Positions 1 through 5,291 of a DNA stretch of 5,291 bases are shown here, one piece after another. The DNA comes from Puniceicoccaceae bacterium (GTDB lineage: Bacteria; Verrucomicrobiota; Verrucomicrobiia; Opitutales; Coraliomargaritaceae): assembly GCA_003566795.1 (NCBI GenBank), contig PXBU01000345.1, forward strand, positions 1 through 5,291, given 5' to 3'. The notes under the pieces are model-generated. The model did not search any database. It was not told where the DNA came from and saw nothing but the letters and a program-made list of their open reading frames with translations. The first letter of the stretch is position 1; each line of letters begins with the position of its first letter. The position numbers and the translations under genes are program-made.

Positions 1-1
1 C

Positions 2-163
2 GTCGCCCGCGACAAAGCCAACCTCGACATCTTTTGGCTGAAAGATGAAAGCCTCGAAGACAGCGAAAACCTCCCTCCCCCCGCCGAGCTTGCCAGCGAG
101 ATCGTGGAAAGCCTCGAAGCCGCGCTGGAGGAATTCCGCGCGGTGGAGGAGGCATTAAAGTAA
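2..163 (+). CDS. hsdM: Type I restriction-modification DNA methylase, C-terminal end (partial)
   Basis: Only the last 53 codons are in the window; the gene enters from the left edge. The readable tail starts VARDKANLDIFWLKDESLED and continues with an NLPPP turn and a Glu-rich helix (about residues 34-52 of the fragment). A DKxNLDIFWLKD segment, then 'xNLPxPxxxAxEIVExLEAALEEF', is what I recall as the typical C-terminus of HsdM-type N6-adenine methylases. HsdM methylates adenine in the recognition site and forms M2S complexes with the specificity subunit HsdS, and R2M2S with HsdR. The C-terminal helices normally contact HsdS. The catalytic NPPF/Y and SAM motifs lie outside the window, so activity cannot be judged. 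The gene ends in a TAA immediately followed by TAG. No hsdS reading frame follows in the next 330 bp, so any partner lies upstream or is absent. Family call fairly sure; symbol by family only. Confidence 0.8.
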   Translation, partial: VARDKANLDIFWLKDESLEDSENLPPPAELASEIVESLEAALEEFRAVEEALK

Positions 164-321
164 TAGCGCGAAGCAGCCCGCAGATCAATTCGCGGCGTCT
201 TCCAGAGCTTCACCGGCGGATTCAACCCAGCTTATAACGCAAGTGAGTCACAGTATGTCTTGGATTTGCTGAGGGCTCGCGATCTCCAGTCGCCGCGCTC
301 CAAGCCTCGAAGAACCTACTA

Positions 322-349
322 CCTTATACCAACGAATCGGTAATCTAGG
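322..349. repeat. Imperfect hairpin, possible palindromic repeat unit
   Basis: CCT (322-324) pairs with AGG (347-349), and TACC (327-330) pairs with GGTA (339-342), around an 8-nt loop with an asymmetric internal loop. It overlaps the left arm of the next inverted repeat. The pairing is short and may be chance; it is listed because it adjoins a stronger palindrome. Confidence 0.3.
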
Positions 350-388
350 ACACCTATCAAAATATGGTCTCAAAAAGTGGGTGTCCTA
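346..388. repeat. Inverted repeat, 9-bp perfect arms, 25-nt loop
   Basis: TAGGACACC (346-354) and GGTGTCCTA (380-388) are exact reverse complements, separated by 25 nt of mostly A/T-rich sequence. The element sits alone between hsdM and the ATPase gene. The GGACACC / GGGTGTCC arms resemble the palindromes that flank REP-associated Y1 transposase genes, or small non-autonomous elements. That resemblance is from memory and no transposase is in the window. It could also act as a weak transcription terminator or an operator, but it lacks a GC-rich compact stem and a U-tract. Confidence 0.5.
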
Positions 389-421
389 TATTGTTCCCTC
401 TATATTCTTCCTATATTCTTC
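386..421. repeat. AT-rich 11-bp repeat, three copies
   Basis: CTATATTCTTC occurs twice back to back (400-410 and 411-421). A one-mismatch copy, CTATATTGTTC, lies at 386-396, three bases earlier. The first copy overlaps the right arm of the preceding inverted repeat. The run lies about 75 bp ahead of the ATPase start, where a promoter or regulator site could be. The TATATT cores look like -10 boxes but have no matching -35. Confidence 0.55.
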
Positions 422-496
422 ATCAACGCTCCAAGCAAATTTGTGTAAATTTCAAGTTGCACTTGACTTTTGCACATATAGTTGCTGCATGGAGGA

Positions 497-1660
497 ATGA
501 TTCCACGCATTATGGCCGACACGCTTTTGGCAGCCGCAAAGGAGTATCCGGTAGTCACCCTCTCTGGACCGCGCCAGGCGGGCAAGACGACGCTGGTACG
601 GGCCACCTTTCCGGGGCACCGCTATTGCAATCTGGAGAATCCGGAGACGCGGCGCATTGCGACGGAAGACCCAAAGCAGTTTTTTCACCTGCACCAGCCC
701 CCGATGATCCTCGATGAAATCCAGCGCGTGCCGGAACTGCTCTCATGGATACAAGTGCGCGTGGATGAGGAAAAGCAGCCGGGTGCCTTCATTCTTACCG
801 GCAGCCACCAACTGCGCTTGCACGAAGCGGTCAGCCAATCCCTCGCGGGGCGCACCGCGCTCCTCCGCCTCCTTCCCCTCTCCATCCGGGAGCTGGAGAA
901 CGCGGGAGCATCGCTCGACAAAAACGAACTGCTCCACCGGGGCTGTCTGCCCCGCATCCATGACGACAACCAGGATCCCTCCACCGCTTACGCGAATTAC
1001 TTCCGCACCTACGTGGAGCGCGATGTCCGGCAATTGATCGAGCTGCGCAACCAACAACTTTTCGAGACCTTCCTTCGCTTACTGGCCGGACGGGTGGGCC
1101 AGCCCCTGAACCTGAGCGGCTTGGCGGGGGACGTGGGGGTGAGTTCAACCACCCTGAAGCAATGGCTCTCTATACTGGAGGCCTCCTTCGTAGTTTTACG
1201 GCTTCCTCCCTACTATCGGAATTTCGGTAAGCGCCTGGTCAAAAGCCCGAAGATCTACTTCACCGAGCCGGGGCTCGCCTGTTGGTTGTTGGGCATTGAA
1301 TCGCCGTCGGAGGCCGCGCGCGACCCCCTCCACGGCAACCTCTTTGAAAACCTTGTCGTCGCGGAGGCCTTCAAAGCCCGGCTCAACGCCGGACGGGAGC
1401 CGCACCTCTATTTCTGGCAGGACAGTCACCGCAACGAGGTCGACTTGGTTTACGAACGCCAGCGCAAGCTCATTCCGATTGAAATCAAATCGGCCATGAC
1501 CTGGCATTCCGACTTCGCGAGCAACCTCCTCAAGTTCCAGCGGGCCATTCCCGACGCCCAAGCCGGGCAAGTCATCTACGCCGGGGATCTCTACCCGCAA
1601 GGTGAGCAATACACCGTTCGCCACTACAAGGATACCGCAGACTGCCTGGCACAAAATTGA
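497..1660 (+). CDS. AAA+ ATPase with C-terminal DUF4143 domain
   Basis: A 387-residue protein, full length for this widespread, horizontally mobile family of unknown physiological role. The N-terminal ATPase half shows Walker A GPRQAGKTT (24-32), Walker B MILDEIQ (70-76), a sensor-1-like FILTGS (98-103) and a conserved GR in SLAGRTALLRLLPL (118-119). The FRTYVERDVRQL helix (169-180) leads into DUF4143: a winged-helix-like stretch (about 203-235), then a PD-(D/E)XK-like fold with E284 in GNLFENLVVAE, D316 in NEVDLV and E329-x-K331 in PIEIKS. Nucleotide binding is well supported; nuclease activity is only suggested. I start at ATG 497 (MIPRIMADTLL), which matches the family's usual beginning. 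GGAGGA abuts this ATG, closer than ideal. TTG 482 would add five residues, and ATG 512 is a further option. It follows hsdM on the same strand but with a 333-bp gap, so it is probably transcribed separately. No membrane segment or signal peptide is visible. Confidence 0.9.
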   Translation: MIPRIMADTLLAAAKEYPVVTLSGPRQAGKTTLVRATFPGHRYCNLENPETRRIATEDPKQFFHLHQPPMILDEIQRVPELLSWIQVRVDEEKQPGAFILTGSHQLRLHEAVSQSLAGRTALLRLLPLSIRELENAGASLDKNELLHRGCLPRIHDDNQDPSTAYANYFRTYVERDVRQLIELRNQQLFETFLRLLAGRVGQPLNLSGLAGDVGVSSTTLKQWLSILEASFVVLRLPPYYRNFGKRLVKSPKIYFTEPGLACWLLGIESPSEAARDPLHGNLFENLVVAEAFKARLNAGREPHLYFWQDSHRNEVDLVYERQRKLIPIEIKSAMTWHSDFASNLLKFQRAIPDAQAGQVIYAGDLYPQGEQYTVRHYKDTADCLAQN

Positions 1661-1667
1661 CCAAACG

Positions 1668-1701
1668 GGGAAGAAATTTAAGGGAAGAAATTTAAGGGAA
1701 C
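1668..1701. repeat. 14-bp tandem repeat, about 2.4 copies
   Basis: GGGAAGAAATTTAA is present exactly at 1668-1681 and 1682-1695, followed by the partial copy GGGAAC (1696-1701). It begins 8 bp after the ATPase stop and ends 26 bp before the GIY-YIG stop, in the only non-coding gap (67 bp) between these convergent genes. No hairpin is formed, so it is not an obvious terminator. Confidence 0.9.
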
Positions 1702-1727
1702 AATAATGGTGGTTTTGCTGAGTGGTA

Positions 1728-1973
1728 TTAGAAGTGACGTTTTGCGAATTCCCGTCCGGAGTGGGATTTGAGGTAGAGCTCGAACTTGGCGGCTTTTTCC
1801 CGGTCTCTGAAAGCATGGGCCGAATCGATAGCCCACGGCAGATATTTCGACGTGTGTAACACTTCACCGCGATTGTGCTTCTCCAGGCGGGCCTTAAAGT
1901 CATCGGTCAAGCCGACATACCGTCGCCCAGGATGGTTTAAGCTGATCAGGCGGTAAACGTAGTAAAATTCCAT
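1728..1973 (-). CDS. Small GIY-YIG nuclease-domain protein
   Basis: An 81-residue protein that is essentially a single GIY-YIG domain. The first motif is YVY (5-7) and the second is YVG (19-21) in RRYVGLTDD. The expected catalytic arginine is R29 (FKARL), followed by H33-N34 and G36. Late residues TSKYLPW (41-47) and the metal-binding glutamate E65 in KFELYLKS are also in place, so all key residues look intact. The family includes UvrC-type, homing and Slx1-type endonucleases. Stand-alone versions of about 80-100 residues (YhbQ/UPF0213-like) are common, and their DNA substrate is mostly unknown. The start at CAT 1971-1973 matches the family N-terminus; no Shine-Dalgarno is visible upstream. 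The gene converges on the DUF4143 ATPase. Its upstream DNA, up to the tRNA-Ser, is packed with palindromes and direct repeats. A role in DNA repair, or in moving or maintaining those repeats, is only inference. Confidence 0.88.
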   Translation of the reverse strand: MEFYYVYRLISLNHPGRRYVGLTDDFKARLEKHNRGEVLHTSKYLPWAIDSAHAFRDREKAAKFELYLKSHSGREFAKRHF

Positions 1974-1981
1974 GGCTTGCC

Positions 1982-2035
1982 CGGGCGTAGTTCACTGGGA
2001 CTTCGTGGGGTTGGGGCTTCGTGATTCTACGCCCG
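1982..2035. repeat. GC-rich inverted repeat upstream of the GIY-YIG gene
   Basis: CGGGCGTAG (1982-1990) pairs perfectly with CTACGCCCG (2027-2035). After a small asymmetric internal loop, TCAC (1992-1995) pairs with GTGA (2021-2024), giving about 13 bp of stem. The 25-nt loop contains a direct repeat: GGGACTTCGTG (1997-2007) and GGGGCTTCGTG (2013-2023, overlapping the right arm), 10 of 11 identical. It starts 8 bp upstream of the GIY-YIG start codon, so it could fold in that gene's leader. Confidence 0.7.
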
Positions 2036-2079
2036 CACGCGCCGGCTTGGGGCTATGTTGCACGACGCCCGCACGAGCC
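2029..2079. repeat. Direct repeat pair, 15 bp, 14 identical
   Basis: ACGCCCGCACGCGCC (2029-2043) recurs as ACGCCCGCACGAGCC (2065-2079), start to start 36 bp. The first copy overlaps the right arm of the preceding inverted repeat. A weaker echo, TACGCCGGGAC, follows at about 2087-2097. Confidence 0.75.
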
Positions 2080-2096
2080 ATTGCATTACGCCGGGA

Positions 2097-2222
<126 letters not shown>

Positions 2223-2235
2223 GGGGAAGGGGGTG

Positions 2236-2263
2236 ATCAAATGAGTCGAAAACTTGAGGTCAA
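2236..2263 (-). promoter_or_regulatory. Candidate promoter for tRNA-Ser
   Basis: On the - strand, TTGACC (2263-2258; 5 of 6 to the -35 consensus) and TTTGAT (2241-2236; 4 of 6 to TATAAT) are 16 bp apart. This would start transcription about 7 nt before the mature tRNA 5' end at 2222. The -35 box overlaps the inner stem and loop of the pheA terminator. The placement is sensible; the call rests on motif match only. Confidence 0.4.
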
Positions 2264-2285
2264 CAGAAAAGACCGATCAAGTTTT
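2249..2285 (-). terminator. Terminator hairpin downstream of pheA
   Basis: AAAACTTGA (2249-2257) pairs with TCAAGTTTT (2277-2285), and GGTC (2258-2261) pairs with GACC (2271-2274). This is a 13-bp stem with a 2-nt GA bulge and a 9-nt loop. It starts 8 bp after the pheA stop. The A/T-rich outer stem ends in four T on either strand, so it could work in both directions. The U-tract is short, and the stem is weaker than a textbook example. Confidence 0.6.
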
Positions 2286-2293
2286 ATTCTCCG

Positions 2294-3598
2294 TCAGGCA
2301 CCGCGGCTGTCGGAGTTGACGTTGGGATAGCTGCCAAGCCACTTGACGAATTCGCAGTGTTGTTCGAGTTCCGCGAGTACTTCCTGCACCTTGGGCTCCT
2401 GATAATGCCCGATGAAGTCGATGAAGAAGAGGTAGTCCCATGCCTTCTTGCGACTTGGACGTGACTCAATTTTGCTGAGGTTGATGCCGCGCTTACCGAA
2501 GGGGCGGAGTGTTTTTTCGAGGGCGCCGGGCTCGTCTTTGAGCGAGAGGACCAGGCTGGTTTTGTCGCGGCCGTCGCCCAGCGGCTGGGCCCGCGTCTTA
2601 CCGATCACCAGAAAACGGGTGACGTTGTCGTCCCGGTCCTGAATGCTCCGCACCTGGACCGGCACGCCGTAGTGCTGCGCCGAGTGCACGCTGGCAATCG
2701 CCGCCACGCCCTCGATCTCGGCAGCCATGCGCACAGCCTCGGCGGTGCTCACCACATCCATTGTCTGCACACCGGGCAAATGCGCCTGCAACCACTCACG
2801 GCACTGCCCAATCGCCTGATCCTTGGAGCGGATTTCCTTAATCTGCTCGAGCGGCACCCGTGCGACGAGACAGTGCTCGATGGGCAGATACACCTGCGAG
2901 CAGATGTGCAGCTCCGAATCGACGAGCATGTCCATCGAGTGAAAGACCGCTCCTTCCGTGGAATTCTCAATCGGGATCACTCCATAATCGGCGCTGCCGT
3001 TTTCGACCTCAGCGAAAACGTCAGGAATCGTCTTCATGGCCTGATAGCACAGGCTCACGCCAAAGTTCCGAATTGCGGCTTGATGGGTAAAGGTCGCCTC
3101 CGGACCGAGGTAGGCGATCACCAGTTTTTTCTCCAACGCGATCGAGCTGGAGATCACCTCGCGATACACGGCGCGTAAAGTGGCGTCCGAGCTGGGACCT
3201 TGATTGAGGGCGGCGATCTTGCTCATGACAATTGCCTCGCGCGTGGGATCGTAATAGTCGGCCCCCTGGGCATGCTTGATACGCCCGATCTCGCTGGCGT
3301 GCGTCACCCGTTCGTTGAGCAGATCCACCATTTTCCGGTCGAGCTCGTCCACCAGTTTGGGGTCCGTCGCCTGGGCGTTGGGCGCCAGCCCGGCCATCAT
3401 CAGGGTGCGGTAAATCGCCTGTAAGCTGTCCACGCTGAGTGGCCCCGAGTTAAAGCGGGCCACCTTCTCCAGCACCTGCGCTTCGCTGTAACCTCCTTCT
3501 TTTTGGACGCGCTGGTTGAGTAAACTGACAAACTGCTGGTCGAGCGCATCGATCGCACTGCGGTGCCGCTGCATTTCTGAACTGATGTCCTCGGCCAT
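2294..3598 (-). CDS. pheA: Bifunctional chorismate mutase / prephenate dehydratase (P-protein)
   Basis: A 434-residue cytoplasmic enzyme for the last dedicated steps to phenylalanine: chorismate to prephenate, then prephenate to phenylpyruvate. The AroQ-type mutase domain is at about 80-156 (LVDELDRKMVDLLNERV), with expected catalytic R97, K108, D117 and R120-E121 in place. The dehydratase domain (about 160-333) shows AYLGPEATFTHQAA (162-175), GVIPIENSTEGAV (206-218) and the hallmark DNVTRFLVI (324-332; T327-R328-F329). The ACT domain (about 346-424) keeps PGALEKTL (357-364) and ESRP (378-381), so Phe feedback inhibition is expected. The oddity is residues 11-73, which read like a second mutase copy with the catalytic centre missing. 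That makes the protein about 70 residues longer than the roughly 360-385 usual for this architecture. The start lies 6 bp after the scpB stop. GGAGGAG lies inside the scpB end, about 12 nt from the ATG, so co-transcription and translational coupling with scpB are likely. Confidence 0.95.
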   Translation of the reverse strand: MAEDISSEMQRHRSAIDALDQQFVSLLNQRVQKEGGYSEAQVLEKVARFNSGPLSVDSLQAIYRTLMMAGLAPNAQATDPKLVDELDRKMVDLLNERVTHASEIGRIKHAQGADYYDPTREAIVMSKIAALNQGPSSDATLRAVYREVISSSIALEKKLVIAYLGPEATFTHQAAIRNFGVSLCYQAMKTIPDVFAEVENGSADYGVIPIENSTEGAVFHSMDMLVDSELHICSQVYLPIEHCLVARVPLEQIKEIRSKDQAIGQCREWLQAHLPGVQTMDVVSTAEAVRMAAEIEGVAAIASVHSAQHYGVPVQVRSIQDRDDNVTRFLVIGKTRAQPLGDGRDKTSLVLSLKDEPGALEKTLRPFGKRGINLSKIESRPSRKKAWDYLFFIDFIGHYQEPKVQEVLAELEQHCEFVKWLGSYPNVNSDSRGA

Positions 3599-3604
3599 GA
3601 GCTT

Positions 3605-4396
3605 TTATTTCTCCTCCGTTTCGGCGATCTGGTCGGCGGCGTCGCTCTCGGCATTTTCCCGTTTCCAGTCGATCTCGGCGAAGTCCTGATCGAGCGGCAG
3701 CTCTTCGGGGTTCGGCTCTTCCGCCAAGCCCACGTCCTGGTCGGAGATGCTTTCGACGGGTTCGTCGCTGTGGCGCATCCATTCATCCAGTTGCTGGTTG
3801 GTCAATACATCCGAGGCCGGCAACTCATCCAGTTCCTTGATCCCGGTGAATTCGAGAAACTTATCGGTGGTGCCATACTGGATCGGACGACCCGGCAGCT
3901 CGGCCCGCCCCGTCACGTGCACCAGCTCGAGTTCGAGCAACTTGTTGAGTGCGCTATCGACCGACACCCCGCGGATCGCCTCCATCTCGGCCCGGGTCAC
4001 CGGCTGACGGTAGGCAATGATCGACATGGTTTCGAGCGCAGCCGGACTGAGCTTCATCGGGCGCGGCTCCCCCCGCAGCAGGCGCACGAACTCAGCATAT
4101 TGTGGCGCCGTCACCAGCTGGTAGCCACTGGGCCCCTCGATGATCCGGTAAGCCCGGTCCTCCACCTCCGCTGCATCGGTCAGGGCCGACAAGGCATCGC
4201 TTATCTCCATCTGCGTGACCAGCTCGGGCAGCTCGATGTCATTGGCATCCTCCTCGGCGGATTCCTTCGCCTCCTCCGCAGCCCTGACGGCCTCCTCATG
4301 ATGCCGTGCAAAGAGTTTGACCAGATCCTTCAACGAGATCGGTTCGGCAGTGGAGAGCAGCAGTGCTTCAAGTGTCTTCTGGATATTGATTTCCAT
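3605..4396 (-). CDS. scpB: Segregation and condensation protein B
   Basis: A 263-residue cytoplasmic protein; ScpB dimers bind the ScpA kleisin and regulate SMC in chromosome condensation and segregation. The first winged-helix domain begins MEINIQKTLEALLLSTAEPI and ends near GYQLVTAPQYAEFVRLL (91-107). The second (about 116-195) has the family signature AYRQPVTRAEMEAIRGVSVD (128-147) and GRPIQYGTTDKFLEFTGI (169-186). Two departures stand out: an acidic, helical insertion of roughly 30 residues in the first domain (about 32-80), and a Glu/Asp-rich, probably disordered tail (about 207-263). The start at CAT 4394-4396 matches the family. An in-frame ATG at 4516 would add 40 residues without homology to anything I recognise, over the AT-rich intergenic DNA. 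No good Shine-Dalgarno is seen for either start. scpA, the usual partner, is not adjacent; pheA follows instead. Confidence 0.93.
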   Translation of the reverse strand: MEINIQKTLEALLLSTAEPISLKDLVKLFARHHEEAVRAAEEAKESAEEDANDIELPELVTQMEISDALSALTDAAEVEDRAYRIIEGPSGYQLVTAPQYAEFVRLLRGEPRPMKLSPAALETMSIIAYRQPVTRAEMEAIRGVSVDSALNKLLELELVHVTGRAELPGRPIQYGTTDKFLEFTGIKELDELPASDVLTNQQLDEWMRHSDEPVESISDQDVGLAEEPNPEELPLDQDFAEIDWKRENAESDAADQIAETEEK

Positions 4397-4533
4397 GGGT
4401 GCGTATGACTGAAAGGCCTTAAATCTGTCTTGTAGAGCAAAAAGGGTGTTGTCGAAATATCCGCTATTGATTGAATTAAACTTTTTACTGCAACGAGAAA
4501 GACCCGCAGGCCACATTTAATTACCGCCACACC
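4397..4533. promoter_or_regulatory. Divergent intergenic region scpB / ilvD
   Basis: These 137 bp separate the start codons of scpB (leftward) and ilvD (rightward), so both promoters should be here. The middle (about 4420-4490) is much richer in A/T than the flanking genes. TTGATT/TTGAAT (4467-4476) is a -35-like run on the + strand, but I find no -10 at a proper distance. No leader-peptide gene with runs of Leu, Ile or Val codons, and no attenuator hairpin, is evident ahead of ilvD. Confidence 0.5.
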
Positions 4534-5291
4534 ATGCCCGACCAAAATACACGCCCCCACTCCGCCACCGTCGTCGACGGCAACGACCGCGCCCCCGCGC
4601 GCGCCATGCTGCGAGCCGTCGGCTTCGAGGATGCCGACTTCCAAAAGCCGCAGATCGCCGTGGCCAGTTCGACCAGCGACATGACTCCCTGCAACGTCCA
4701 CCTCGGCGAGCTGGCGGAGCACGCCCGCCAGGGTATCGATGCCAACGGCGGCAAATCGGTGCGCTTCGATACGATCACGGTGACCGACGGCATCTCCATG
4801 GGCACCAAGGGGATGCGCTATAGCCTCGTCTCGCGCGACGTGATCGCGGATTCGATTGAGACGGCGGTGGCCGCCGAGGGCTTCGACGGACTGGTCGCCA
4901 TCGGCGGCTGTGACAAGAACATGCCCGGCTGTTTGATCGCCATCGCCCGCTTGAACCGGCCAGCGGTGTTTGTTTACGGCGGCACCATTCTGCCCGGCTT
5001 TCAGCCGAAGGATCAGGATAAAGAGTGCAACCCGATGGATATCGTCTCGGTATTTGAAGCGGTGGGCAAACATGCCAAGGGCGAACTGAGCGACGAGGAA
5101 CTCAAGGAAGTCGAGAAATACGCCATCCCCGGCCCCGGCTCCTGCGGCGGCATGTATACCGCCAACACCATGGCCAGTGCGATCGAGGCCCTCGGCATGA
5201 GCCTGCCGGGCAGCAGCGCGCAGGCAGCCATCAGCGAGTCCAAGCGCAAGGATTGCGAAATGGCCGGGGCCGCTGTCGTCAAAATGCTGGA
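4534..5291 (+). CDS. ilvD: Dihydroxy-acid dehydratase, N-terminal part (runs off the edge)
   Basis: The first 252 codons are present, of a protein usually near 560 residues; the rest lies beyond the right edge, so this is a window cut, not a truncation. The enzyme dehydrates 2,3-dihydroxy-isovalerate and 2,3-dihydroxy-3-methylvalerate to the keto acids that precede valine, leucine and isoleucine. Visible signatures are RAPARAMLRAVGF (19-31), SDMTPCNVHL (48-57), TVTDGISMG (82-90), GGCDKNMPG (124-132) and GPGSCGGMYTANTM (200-213). C53, C126 and C204 are the expected three iron-sulfur cluster ligands. D85 and D127 are the expected Mg ligands, and K128 is the lysine that is carbamylated in the family. 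The start at ATG 4534 fits the family N-terminus, and only weak Shine-Dalgarno-like sequence precedes it. It is transcribed divergently from scpB. The related IlvD/Edd sugar-acid dehydratases share these motifs, but the N-terminus and spacing favour IlvD. Confidence 0.94.
   Translation, partial: MPDQNTRPHSATVVDGNDRAPARAMLRAVGFEDADFQKPQIAVASSTSDMTPCNVHLGELAEHARQGIDANGGKSVRFDTITVTDGISMGTKGMRYSLVSRDVIADSIETAVAAEGFDGLVAIGGCDKNMPGCLIAIARLNRPAVFVYGGTILPGFQPKDQDKECNPMDIVSVFEAVGKHAKGELSDEELKEVEKYAIPGPGSCGGMYTANTMASAIEALGMSLPGSSAQAAISESKRKDCEMAGAAVVKML

Larger units (their letters stand above)
164..496. other. Gene-free stretch between hsdM and the DUF4143 ATPase
   Basis: This 333-bp stretch holds no supportable gene. 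Its left part (164-320) has coding-like GC content, and one + frame stays open from 167 to 343. That frame has no ATG or convincing start and no product I recognise. The right part (386-480) is strikingly AT-rich. It contains a hairpin (322-349), an inverted repeat (346-388), an 11-bp repeat in three copies (386-421) and two copies of TTGCAC 13 bp apart (457-462, 470-475). The ATPase promoter should lie here, but I find no -35/-10 pair with good spacing. Confidence 0.6.

Noticed and set aside
167..343. A + strand frame open for 58 codons after the hsdM stop, possibly a small gene or hsdS remnant
   Set aside because: It has no ATG, no Shine-Dalgarno and no product I recognise, and it ends inside the palindromic region. 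Open length is unremarkable at this GC content.
482..496. TTG 482 as the start of the DUF4143 ATPase
   Set aside because: It adds only LHGG-type residues with no upstream Shine-Dalgarno; ATG 497 gives the family-like N-terminus MIPRIMADTLL.
1668..1701. CRISPR-like array
   Set aside because: The copies are directly adjacent with no spacers and the unit is only 14 bp; no cas gene is present.
1196..1903. A 235-codon - strand frame overlapping the ATPase and GIY-YIG genes
   Set aside because: It is antisense to a clear ATPase and in a different frame from the GIY-YIG gene; its repeated LKFLPLNFF segment only reflects the 14-bp tandem repeat.
4397..4516. A 40-residue N-terminal extension of ScpB from ATG 4516
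   Set aside because: The extension does not resemble ScpB, covers AT-rich promoter-like DNA and has no Shine-Dalgarno. ATG 4396 fits the family.
4330..5282. Long - strand frames opposite ilvD (about 247, 95 and 89 codons)
   Set aside because: They are the antisense of a strongly supported ilvD reading frame with all cluster-ligand motifs, typical of high-GC coding DNA.

Overview
The window looks like a junction between an accessory segment (about 1-2132) and a conserved housekeeping segment (about 2133-5291) of a moderately GC-rich bacterial chromosome. The gene set and the style of the proteins (ScpB with an acidic tail next to a ChrM-PDT-ACT P-protein, few clear Shine-Dalgarno sites, small GIY-YIG genes, palindromic repeats) suggest a Verrucomicrobiota/Opitutae-type organism. 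That assignment is inference from memory of such genomes, not a measured result.

Accessory side. The window opens with the last 53 codons of a type I restriction-modification methylase (HsdM). A gene-free stretch of about 330 bp follows, holding an imperfect hairpin, a 9-bp perfect inverted repeat and an AT-rich 11-bp repeat in three copies. Next comes a complete AAA+ ATPase of the DUF4143 family on the + strand. A 14-bp tandem repeat separates it from a small convergent GIY-YIG nuclease gene on the - strand. Upstream of the GIY-YIG gene lies about 160 bp densely packed with GC-rich inverted and direct repeats. It ends in a 17-bp-stem hairpin that touches the CCA end of a tRNA-Ser(GGA) gene.

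Housekeeping side. The tRNA-Ser (- strand, CCA encoded) sits just downstream of the terminator of a - strand pair, scpB-pheA. ScpB is a chromosome segregation factor. PheA is a fused chorismate mutase/prephenate dehydratase/ACT enzyme of phenylalanine synthesis. Divergent from scpB, across a 137-bp intergenic region, starts ilvD (dihydroxy-acid dehydratase, branched-chain amino acid synthesis), which runs off the right edge.

Most notable: (1) PheA carries what looks like a second, N-terminal chorismate mutase copy with its catalytic middle deleted; (2) the cluster of palindromes and direct repeats between the GIY-YIG gene and the tRNA-Ser 3' end; (3) the order tRNA 3' end, repeats, GIY-YIG, DUF4143 ATPase, HsdM, which fits an integration hotspot or defence-type island, although no integrase is visible. 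I see no CRISPR array, no recognisable transposase or integrase, and no convincing wholly new multi-gene system in the window.
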